This document shows positions 54,345 to 64,000 of a stretch of 64,000 nucleotides of DNA, one piece after another. Positions within the stretch are counted from its first letter, which is position 1. Every line of letters begins with the position of its first letter. This stretch comes from Uranotaenia lowii. Taxonomy: Eukaryota; Arthropoda; Insecta; Diptera; Culicidae. The notes below the pieces were generated by a model. The model was not told the DNA's origin, did no database searches, and was given only the letters and a program-made list of their open reading frames with translations. The position numbers were made by a program, and so were the translations under genes. Location: contig NC_073692.1 in NCBI RefSeq assembly GCF_029784155.1, positions 372,128,813-372,192,812 on the forward strand, given 5' to 3'.

Positions 54345-54775
54345 TGGACGGTTTTTGAAAATCATCCCCAAGTGCGAGCTCTAGGACCGCGCCGGATTTT
54401 ATTAGACAAAAAGTTATTAGCTGTTGAAAAGAGATATGTTTTTTCGGATTTGAAAATAATTAATTCAATTGACATCACGTCTGGTGCTTAGCAAGGTATT
54501 GCATGACTACATTTCAAGAAATACTTTGCTAGGCACCAGCAGTGATGTCAATTGAATTGATTGTTTTTCAAAGCCAAAAGACACACCTCTTGTCAACAGC
54601 TAATAACTTTTTTGCCTAATAAAATATTAAGTAAAAGGGATGTAGATTATTCAGAAACAAATATATTCAATTTTCCCATACAAACATAAAACTTCAAATT
54701 CACTCAGGTAAACGTAACAAAAAATCAGGGATGAGTTTTGAACCAAAACGAAGCTTTTTAGACCCCGGAGATTGA
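54345..54775 (-). repeat. Dispersed palindromic repeat, copy B (inverse of copy A)
   Basis: It is the reverse complement of 44600-45000 in outline. The central hairpin pairs attcaattgacatcacg (about 54470) with gtgatgtcaattgaatt (about 54543), and the inner arms gcttagcaaggtattgcatg and aaatactttgctaggc are related. ggatgagttttgaacc and aagctttttagacccc at the right end match copy A. There is no coding sequence. Confidence 0.6.
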
Positions 54776-55929
54776 GAATTTCAAAAATGATCCCAAATCG
54801 AATCAGTCTATTGCTACATTTCTCTGATGTGGGTGCGAACTGGCTGAAACAAGAATATCAATCGGAATTTGGTATCACATATCAGAATCTGACCAGTTCT
54901 CAATGTTTCCGGTTTAAGGTTATTTACACAGTCAAAGTTAGCGTTATCAATGAATTCTTTGTATAGCAGTGACAAAAAATATACAGAAATATCGAGATTA
55001 GATATCCGAAGCTATTTTGTGCTGCAGTATCAAATTGGAAGGCGAAATCTGCTAAAACTAAAACGAAGAGCAATAAAATTTCGATGGCATCATATTCTTG
55101 AGTTGGGGAACAAATAAAGCATTGTGAAGTTCGATCGAAACTGTCTAGTAAAAAGTTGATAGATAAAACCCAGAATTTTTCTCGGAACGTTGACTTGAGA
55201 TTGAGAATGAATTCCACACCCACTGTGCCCAATCCCAGAACCACAACAAACCAGAGACAAAAGCCGCATCGATGATGATTGTGCCTCCATTGACGTGGGA
55301 ATTCCTCCACTGACTGTATGAACTGGATCCGCGACGTTCAGGCCAATTATAATATTATTCATCGCTCCCGCTTGAGCTCCCCACAGTATAGAAGCATATG
55401 AACTGCAGGTTCATATCAACCTATGCACATACATATCTATAGTATGGCTATGTAGTGAGCGAAGCATACCCAGTACGATTTCGATTACGATTGCGATCTA
55501 AGGAAGGTGGATCACTCCATTTGTAACAGAAAGTTGTAGTGTCATACCGCTCAGTTCTCTGTGTCCACATTGACACATTCGTAGCTCGCTTATCTGTTGA
55601 CAAAATGCCAAACGCGTAATAGCGCGTTGCGCATTCGCGCCATATCAAATACCTACTGCAGCACAGATTCTCTAATAAATATTGACCCTGGACAAATCAA
55701 ATACGTCTCGTCTCGTCAAGTCTCGTCTCGGTTAATGTAATAAACGAACGGCGGTTTCAATGAGCAATGCTAACACCCATTAGAACCGAGGCGATGGTAG
55801 CAACAAAACGGAGACGACTGTGTTCCACTTCTGCCTTGACAAAAGTGTGGTGACCCGATCGAAAGAATATGTCAAAATAATATTCTGATGTTTTCAAGTC
55901 CTAACATGCTTTCAAATTTAGTGGTTTAG
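54776..55929. other. Single-copy stretch
   Basis: 55090-55860 is GC-richer. A short (TCTCG)n-like run lies at about 55703-55732. A minus-strand frame at 55090-55362 has no motif. No gene is called. Confidence 0.4.
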
Positions 55930-56362
55930 CCAATTTACCTTATTTACAGGAGCTGGAACAATAAAAGAAGCTCTTCAAATCATTGCTTTCTGGGCCATTT
56001 CGTCTTATTCACCGGAGCCGGGAAAATTTCCAAGCTATCCTTTCGTGCCGTCTTATTTCCCGTTAACGGAATAACTTCAAAACAATGTCAATAATAGGCT
56101 TCCAAATTTGTACTTCAACTGCTCCGTCATATTAAGCGGGGAACTGGGACAACCTCAACAAACCTTCTAATCTGTGATTTTCCAGCCACCCCGTCTTATT
56201 TACTGGAATCGGAACAATCTAGAAACAATTTAGGCAGTAGACTCCCACAGCTGTGCTTGTCTAATTACTCTGTCTCGTTTTTAGGGACCAGGGAAGAAGA
56301 CTTCCAAATCAGCGCTTTCCGAGCCACTCCGTCTTATTTACCGGAGCCGGAATAATTTTGCA
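55930..56362 (+). repeat. Minisatellite, ~65-bp unit, about 7 diverged copies
   Basis: The phrase ctccgtcttatttaccggag with ccggaacaat recurs near 55938, 56001, 56050, 56122, 56190, 56270 and 56328. The intervening sequence also aligns (cttccaaatc, gctttccgagccac). Spacing varies from 49 to 76 with a mean close to 65. The copies are too diverged to be recent. No coding frame runs through. Confidence 0.65.
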
Positions 56363-57009
56363 CCACTCTTCAACCTACTAATTCTAGGTTTCAATTCAGT
56401 CGTGTCGGTCACAAGAATAGACCGTAGACTGACTTCTTTTTTTTTTTTATTCAAACATATAAATTTTATTGGTAATATTATTTTTTTTACATGGTTAAAA
56501 CAAGTTCAGATTTATCTAGAAAAGAACAGACTTGATTTACTACTTTTTAATATTTACAAATTCTGTCTGTACTGAAGATAGAATTTTGAAATTTGGTAAG
56601 TATTTGTGCGTGAGACGGACAACTATATAAATAAAAAATAACAAAATAAATAAAATTGTGCATGTTCACTATTACTTGACCAAAAAACCGGTCTGTATAC
56701 ATTCAGGCTCTTTGCAGATTCATGAGATTATCCAATCTTCATTTTCAGTATCAAGCAAACATTACTGAAAGTGAAAAAAGCTCAATTCGACTATCATTAA
56801 GTTTAGTTGAATGGTGACAAAGCATATTCGAGGTGCTAGACTTGCGGAAATTGAATAATTGCTGCTGAGATTTCTATATTTTAAGGATTTGGATTGAAAA
56901 AAAAAAACGTCTTTTCATATAGTGTGTAGGGGTGGGAAGGTTGATAAATAAGTATTCGGGTTGGCGAGAAGAACGCTGGCGAGGGAGCGTGTGGGACGAA
57001 TGCGGGGGA
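56363..57009. other. Spacer before the ATGACAAAATT repeat
   Basis: AT-rich, with T and A runs; nothing recognised. Confidence 0.45.
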
Positions 57010-57589
57010 CAAAACTATGACAAAATTACGACAAAAATATAACAAAATTATGACAAAAATATGACAAGAATTTGGAAAAAAATGACTAAACATGACAAAT
57101 ATGGTAAAAGCATGAAAAAATTATGACAAAAAAAAACAAAAATCTGACAAATATGATTTAAATTTTACAATACAGTGAAAAAATATCCACATAACTCTGT
57201 GGAAAATATAACAAATGTGATAAAAATATGACAAAATTTTGACAAAAATGACAAAATTTTGCAAAAACATAACAAAGGTGGTAAACAATTGACAAAAATG
57301 TGACAAATATAACAAAAATATGACAAAATATTGGCAAAAAAAAAAAATTAAAAATATGACAAGCGTGGTAAAAATATGACGAATATGTAAAAATAAAATA
57401 AAAATAAAATAACAATATCATGACATAAAATTGTGATAAAAATAAAACAAATTTATGATATTAATAGGACAAATATGGCAAAATTATTGTAAAAATATGT
57501 CAAAAATTTTAAATTAAACGGACAAAAATGTCGTCAACCTATATAAAATTATGACAAAGTGATAAAAATATGATAAATGTCATATCTTT

Positions 57590-58160
57590 CAGATTGTTGT
57601 CATTTTTTACCACATTTTAATTTGTTAATTTTTTGTTATAATATTGGCATATTTATAATATTCATCATATTTCTGACATAAATCATAATTTTGTCTTATT
57701 TTTAACACATCTGTCATATTTTTGACTAAGGTTAATCGAATTTCTGTCATTTAATTGTTAAATCAATGTCATAGTTCTGTCTTAATTTTGACATGTTTTT
57801 GTCTTATTTGTCAGATTTTTTTTATAATTTTGTAATTTTTTTTTGTCATGTTTTGTTGTTTTCATTGTTAAATCAAAATTTTGCTATATTTTTGTAATAT
57901 TTTTCATATTTTTGTCACATTTTTATCACATTTGTCAAACTTTTGTCTCATCTGTCAGATTTTTGTCATTTTTTGTTATGTTTTGTCATTTTGTAGTCAA
58001 TATTTTGTCATATTTAGGTAATAATTTTGTCATATTTGTAAGATTTTACTGTCTAATTTTTGTCATTTTTGTCAGATTTGAGTCATACTGAATATTGTCA
58101 TAATTTTGTTATGTTTTCACCATATTTTTTTACATTTGTTCATAATTTTGTCATTAATTG
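57590..58160 (-). repeat. Inverted block of the ATGACAAAATT satellite
   Basis: The plus strand here is T-rich with attttgtcatatttttgtca words, the complement of the flanking blocks. The switch points are about 57560-57590 and 58160-58200. The array is thus head-to-head then tail-to-tail and could pair with itself. Confidence 0.75.
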
Positions 58161-59413
58161 ACAACAATTGTCAAATTTTTGAAGATAGTCGTCACGTCGT
58201 CATCAAAAAAATGATAATAAAAGACAAAATTTGATAGAACTGATAGAAATGATCATAACGTTTTAACACAACCTTGACAAAATATTGACAAAACTGTAAT
58301 TAAAAAGAATAAAATATTATAACAAAAATTGTACAAAGAAAATAAAATAAAATTCGTAATAAAAACTATGTAAAAACTATGACAAATGATACAAAAAATT
58401 AAATTGTGAGAAAATAATTACAAAATTATACCAAAATTTTGACAACATTGTGACAAAATTATAACGAAGGAAGTATGAAAAAGTTATGAAAACAGTTGTG
58501 ATAAAATTGTGCCTAATAATAACAGAAGTTATTACAAAATCGTGGTAAAATGCTGAGAAAGTTATGATACAAATTTGACAACGTTATAACAAGCGATCAA
58601 GTTATGAAAAAGTTTAACAAAATTATGAGAAACGATATGACAAATTTGTGATAAAAATATGACACAGTTGTGATAAAGATATAACAAAATTATGACAAAT
58701 GACAGAATTATTGCAAAATCATGACAAAAGTATGAAAAAAGTGGAAACAAATTTTGAAAAAAATTGAAACAATATTTGAAATAAAATTGTAACGAAAAAT
58801 AGTTGAAAAATTATGACTAATGACAAATGATGATTTTTTTCAGAAGATTCTAACTTAATTTTGATAAAATTAGCCTAAAGTTTGACAACTTTATGTCAAA
58901 ATTATGACAAAGTTTAGACTGATATTTGCCAATATCATGACAAATTTGGGTATATGTAAGAAAAAATTGTGACAAAATTTTGAAAAAAATGTGTTAAAAC
59001 TATGACAAAAAAATAACAAAGCTATAATAAAATTTCGAAAACGGTATAACAAACGACCAAATTTAAAAAGAGTAAAAAGTTCTGACAAATCATGACAAAT
59101 TTGTGACGAAATCATGACACAATTATGATAAAGTTTTGACAAATTATGATGTATGACAAAGGACAAAACTATTACGAAGTTGTGAAACAATTGTAACAAA
59201 ATTGCGGCAGAAGTGTAATAAATTCTGACAAAATTGTAACAAAAAATGATGCAATAATTGTGACAAATAAAAAAATAATGGTAACATTGTTAGAATATTT
59301 TGACAAAATTATGACAAAGTATAAACAAAGTTTCGACAAATGACAAAGTTCTGGCAAAATTACTTCCAAATAGTTAAAAATAGCGACATAATTGTTTGTA
59401 ACAAAATTATGAC

Positions 59414-60054
59414 ATATCAGTACCAACACGTGAAAGGGTATATGATCATTTATGACGTTTCGAGAAAAACGTGTTTTAAATTTTGCAACCTTTTTCAAAT
59501 CGTTGATTTCTAAATCACGTGGAATCTTTCAAGTTTGTGTGACCCAAACGGTGCGTAGACCCATTCTTAATATGTCTTTATCTATAAAAAGGTATTTAGA
59601 TGGAAAAAATAGCTCGCAATCGCTTATAGAACCTAGCTGGAGTATGAATTTCTTCTAAACGGTTTATACTCCCTTTGCTTTGTACTATATGTCTCATGTG
59701 TGTAATTGAGATGGAGATAAAATTTCCTCAATTTTTTGACAAACGCTTATGGGTTTTTCTTTAGGAGTGAGTGAATAGCTTTCCGCACTCTACCCCTTTT
59801 AATGTTTTGCATCTAGACAATTTGCATTGTTGTGGAGTAAAGGGTGTTTAAAACAATTTGTGAGGGGATGATGTCATATTATGGCTCTAAATCTTTTAGA
59901 TCCTTTGCTCAAACTGCATTTTAAATCTTACGGAAACTGATTAATCTAAAACGGTTTTTTGATAAGGCTACTTGATTGGGCTACTTGAATCCACTGAAAA
60001 CGGTTTTTTTTTAACTTTGTCTTTTATACCCTTTTCACATGTTGGTGCTGATAT
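59414..60054. mobile_element. 641-bp MITE inserted in the satellite
   Basis: The left end atatcagtaccaacacgtga then aagggtata and the right end tatacccttttcacatgttg then gtgctgatat are inverted repeats of about 30 bp. GAC lies directly outside each end (59411-59413 and 60055-60057), compatible with a 3-bp duplication, though the word is part of the satellite itself. The interior is unlike the satellite and has no coding frame. The acggtttt word is repeated inside. Confidence 0.68.
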
Positions 60055-61215
60055 GACAAAACGAAGATAAAATAGTGATAAAATTATGAAGAAAATGTGG
60101 AGAAATTATGGTTAAATCTTTACAAATTATAACAAAATAACAAACAAATAATGACACATTAATGCCAAAATTATGACAAAGTTGGAGTTTGAAGGTTATG
60201 AAAAATTTTTTACAAATTATGATCAAACTATAACAAAATAATAACAAATGACAAATCTTGTAACAAGATTATGACAAAATTATGACATACTTAATGTACC
60301 TAAATGACAAAATAATAACAAAGTTGTTTAAAAAATGGTTACAAACTTAAAATAAAGGTGTGACAAAATTATTACAAATGACTAAATTTTGGTGAAATAA
60401 TGACAAAATTTTTATCAAATATTTAGTAAAAGACCAAGTTACATATGTAAAAATTGTGAGAATATTATGGGAAAATCAGCCCTATCTTTTTCCTATTCTC
60501 TTCAAAAAGTGACGATCTAGACCTAAGTAAACAATTGTAAACATACATAAAGAAGCCTCAAGGTATGAGCCCTTTCAAATTAAGAAATTACAAAAATATA
60601 TGGCAAAATTATGACAAAGTTACTTTTTTTAAGACAAAGTTATGACTCAACAAATGTTTGAGTCAATACCAAGCTTGACGAAATCATAGAAAAAATGGTA
60701 GTTTCACAGAATTTTGAGCAAATTATCATCACAGAATCTGTGTCACAGAACACAAAATTTTGAAATATTCACAGATTTCCCATAATTTGTGAATTTTGAA
60801 TGGATTTCCAAAATTATAATTTTTTGGACCGACTTTAAATTTAGATTTCTTACCTTGAATTAGAAAAATATGATAAGATTGACAGTGTTAATTGTTTTCG
60901 CCCAACTAAAATGTAAAAAGACCCAATTTACCATGAATTTCCTATGAATTTCATGGAAATTGCATCACAGAAAACCAGCACAGAATTTTTGGGTAGAATC
61001 GCAGAAAGTCAGAATTTTTTTCTCAAAAACACTGAACTTTTTTCGGCAACCTTGGTCAATACCCCTAACTGGGTTAAATTGAAAAAATAAAGTTATGTAA
61101 AAACTTAGACAAAGTTATGACAAAATTAAGACAAATCTATGACAAAGTGATAAACTGTTCTGAAATTATGACAAAGTAATGATAATATTATGATAAATGA
61201 AGTGAACATTTTGAC

Positions 61216-62349
61216 AAAATCATAACTTCGAATTACATTTGAAAGGCAACATTATACTCAAAAGAATACACCCTTTAAAAGACATCTCTTTCGAGGAATA
61301 TTTTTGATCCGTTTTTTGATAGTACACCAATTCCAGTAGAGCGTAATTAGAAATTTGGGAGTAGGAAAAGGCATAATTACACTTCAAAGGCATGATGAAA
61401 ACATTATTGATAAATATCCACGCCACAAACCGTCCTTTTAAAGACGGTAAAACTTTTGTTATAAGAAGAGTAATGCAACTTTAAATAATAAGATGGTAAC
61501 AGCTAGAAATCAACCACAAAAATTGTATCTTTGAAATGGATATTAAAACACAAAACACAATTTACTCAAAGTGCGAATGAAAAACTCAGAAACATTGAGT
61601 TCAATACTTTTGCCCAAAAAATTTTTCACAACGCAGTTTAAGTACTAGAAATACATCGAAAAGCGACAGTCTGTTGTAGTTCTACGTTAAACTAGCCGTT
61701 GTGACGTATTTTCTTATACAATTTCTTAAACTTTTTTTTTCTTAGATATCTTAACATCCTACGAGTACAAAGCTGTAACTGTTGTTCAAAGTATCAAAAT
61801 TAGATATATTTATATTATTTTCTCTTGATCGGGCTAATACAGATAGCGTCATCGCTTTCACAGTAGTAGGTCGTTCAACACGTTCGTTACCACTCTATAA
61901 TCGAACTAATCGATAACTGTGAAATATTCATGTCACCGACCAAGGAGAAGTGTAGGTAACTGGTAGTTTTTGATGTTGCTCGAGATTTCTGGAAAATTTT
62001 GGACTACGATTTTTTGTTGATATTAATGAATCGAATGGATTAGTCAATCGGTGCTGAAATTAGCACGTGTCGTACTGAAATCGTGCTGGGTGTTATCACA
62101 AGCTAGTAGATCTTTCCAGCCCATGAGGTATTTGATTCCTTCAACCCTTCCCCTTCAGTAGTAGGTAATTTGCACAGTCGTCATCAACGCTGATTCATCC
62201 AACCATCAGTGGAACTAGCTAGTAAGCAAGCTAAGCTAGCTTCGAGGGGGGTTTTGAGTGTTTTCCCATCTTTGGTAACCTGGTGCCCAGATATGCTTGA
62301 CTGCTGCTGCTTACTCAAGTCACGTGTTGGGGCTACCGCATTTGGTGAA
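61216..62349. other. Single-copy AT-rich DNA
   Basis: There are no repeats in common with the remainder of the window. GC rises from about 61830. It could be upstream or intronic regulatory sequence of a gene further right, but no specific site is identified. Confidence 0.4.
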
Positions 62350-63700
62350 TTTGCTTATCGAGGTTTTCATATTGCGGCGTGAACTGTTGATGGTTGTAGG
62401 AACACCTTAATAAAAACACACTCTGAGTAGGCGACGACGCAAAGCAAAAGGACGGAAAAGGAGAAATCGGCGGATTACTAATTGCCACTGACTGACAACT
62501 GGGTTACACGATTTTGTGGGTTTTTTTTTCTTTTCTCAGAAGCACTGTCACTTTCGCTCGAATCGACCAAATTAGCGGTCGAAGGTGGCGACATCAAGCG
62601 AATATCAAAACAACATGTTTATTAACGATATGTAAACAGATTGGACGACGACGCATCAGGCACCAGGAAAGTTCACTGAGCACAACACAATTGGCACAAT
62701 CGCCACAAACCGTTTGATGTGGTGTAATTTGATTAGACACTCGACAATAAGCTTGTACGCCTCACGACTTCCCCTTGCGTGTAGCTTCTTCATTCAATTG
62801 ACCGAGTACAAAGGAACTCAACTCGAAGCAGTGCCTACTTTTCCATTCACAACTTCCGAAGAATTCCATGACACTTGACACTGCACATTCCTCCCTCAAA
62901 CCTACAACAATACATTCGACTTTCATTGATTTTTTTCTCGACTGTTACGCGTTATCATACGCAGACCCCTTTTTTACTATCCAAATTGAACGGTTCCAAA
63001 CTACCTCAAAAATCAACCGGAAACCAATCTTATCCACTGATTCCCCTCTTCCTGCTCAATCTTCCCCGAGCAACTTTACCTCAATGCCCCAACAAATTGC
63101 ACTCGATTAATTTGTTTTCATCTGTTTATCAACGCAACTGCGGCACCCCTTTCGCGTACCAAAAAATCAAAACACTGCGACGACGACCGCGTTGAGGGGA
63201 CACACAATAATATTTTCCAAATCACACTCCGTCCGCGGGAGAAATTCACTACTTATCCGGGTGCCGTTCGAAATTTCGCGACCGACAATATCCGCGAACG
63301 CTGGCGTAATGTGTGTTGTTCAGCGCAGATGACAACCGAAGACCAGCCAGCTAGCAGCAAACCGGAGAAGGTACAAAAATTTTAGATATCAACTAATACC
63401 GAACAGAACACAGTCAGCAACAGAAAGAAACAACCGCACTAGCACCGTAATAATTTGCTCGAAATTTGACACACCGAACTGCTCGAATGAAACATCTTCA
63501 CACATCTTTCAATGGACGCGAATGGGGAGAAGCAAGCGATTGCCGTTGTTTTGATATCGGACGAGCAAAGAACTCACCAATACCAAGCCCACGAAACGTC
63601 AAAATCGGCGAAGGTGTGTGCGTGAAGGGGGATCGATTACGGTACTTCACTTACTCACTTCTTCAATGAAAGAGTAAAAACAAAACTAGGCGGATTAGAT
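62350..63700 (-). promoter_or_regulatory. Promoter / 5' UTR-like region, probably of a minus-strand gene
   Basis: This is the longest GC-richer, repeat-free block, with CpG-containing words (cgcggacggag, cgcgaacgctgg, gacgacgaccgcg). On the minus strand it reads like insect 5' leader: many GTG/TTTG words, few long frames, and a donor-like CATTGAG then GTAAAG at 63080/63079. No coding start with a credible frame is seen. A second leader-like patch lies at about 62380-62720 on the same strand. The plus strand cannot be excluded. Confidence 0.28.
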
Positions 63701-64000
63701 TGGTTCAAGATTGTGACGTTCGGAATTCATGCATTTTGCAAAATTCGGTAGAACACAAAAGAAAACAAAACTTAGAAAATTGTAGGAAACGTAAAAATTG
63801 AGAAAACGTTTAAATAGCTACCAATATTTTCTTTTGTTTTCAGGATTTAAAAATCTGAAAACGTTTTATAAAAATATGAAACTTTGAACAGTTTTTCAAA
63901 GGCTAGATTTTTTAAGGTTTTTTGAATTTTCGTTCGAAAAAAGTTTTTAAATAAATTAAGAAAGAAAAAAGGTTTACATTTTTTAGAATTGTAAAATTTA
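63701..64000. other. AT-rich right edge
   Basis: Nothing is recognised up to the window end. Confidence 0.5.

Larger units (their letters stand above)
57010..61215. repeat. Degenerate ~10-11 bp satellite (ATGACAAAATT-type), ~4 kb
   Basis: Words such as tatgacaaaatt and tgacaaaaat recur every 9-12 bases over most of 57010-57560, 58200-59413, 60055-60440, 60595-60655 and 61080-61215. The strand is reversed at 57590-58160 (ttttgtcatatttttgtc). Units vary in length and sequence, so it is an old or rapidly mutating array. Short unique islands (for example 60470-60590 and 60660-61070) interrupt it. Minus-strand frames rich in FCHNFVIIL are translations of the repeat, not genes. Confidence 0.8.

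Noticed and set aside
57100..60250. Several minus-strand frames of 60-108 residues rich in FCHNFVIIL
   Set aside because: They are direct translations of the ATGACAAAATT satellite; the residue pattern follows the repeat period and both strands give similar nonsense.

Overview
The window looks like a stretch of large, AT-rich insect nuclear genome, most likely from a mosquito (Culicidae). That placement is an inference from the mix of mobile elements: a Jockey-type LINE, I/LOA-like LINEs with RNase H, an L1-like LINE, many TA-flanked Tc1/mariner derivatives, tRNA-derived SINEs and a copia-type element. There is no bacterial operon structure, rRNA or CRISPR array. Nearly all recognisable coding sequence belongs to transposable elements. 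Host coding sequence, if present, is limited to a few short candidate exons with good splice signals (best at 14496-14659). The window may therefore lie in a long intron or gene-poor intergenic DNA. A GC-richer, promoter-like zone is near the right edge (about 62350-63700).

Layout from left to right. 1-5.5 kb: diverged tandem repeats split by a 1.2 kb inverted-repeat element, a SINE, and weak candidate exons. 5.5-7.0 kb: a Tc1-like element with roughly 450 bp inverted arms and a transposase relic. 7-20 kb: AT-rich DNA with a retroposon flanked by 24-bp duplications, a candidate exon, a second SINE copy, a miniature copia-like element with two LTRs, and a TA-flanked element whose interior reads like gene exons. 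20.0-20.6 kb: a 13-bp satellite. 22.7-27 kb: a fold-back element, a LINE C-terminus, and an I/LOA-like RNase H region split by a 1.08 kb DNA element. 27.3-29.9 kb: an element carrying about ten copies of one 15-bp motif near its ends. 30.3-36.3 kb: a hAT-like element with an 8-bp target duplication that holds a complete Jockey LINE with both ORFs intact.

36-47 kb is a dense graveyard: a minus-strand LINE broken by a DNA element, a SINE, a gypsy RT scrap, a mariner transposase relic, a second copy of the 22.7 kb fold-back element and a second, full-length copy of the 37.6 kb element. 51-53.4 kb: a lightly broken L1-like RT gene. 54.3-61.2 kb: a palindromic repeat, a roughly 65-bp minisatellite, and about 4 kb of degenerate ATGACAAAATT-type repeat that reverses strand part-way and is interrupted by a 641 bp element. 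61.2-64 kb: mostly single-copy DNA.

The elements document a nested insertion history. Only the Jockey LINE appears potentially functional by sequence. All family names come from motif recognition by eye; no database search was run.
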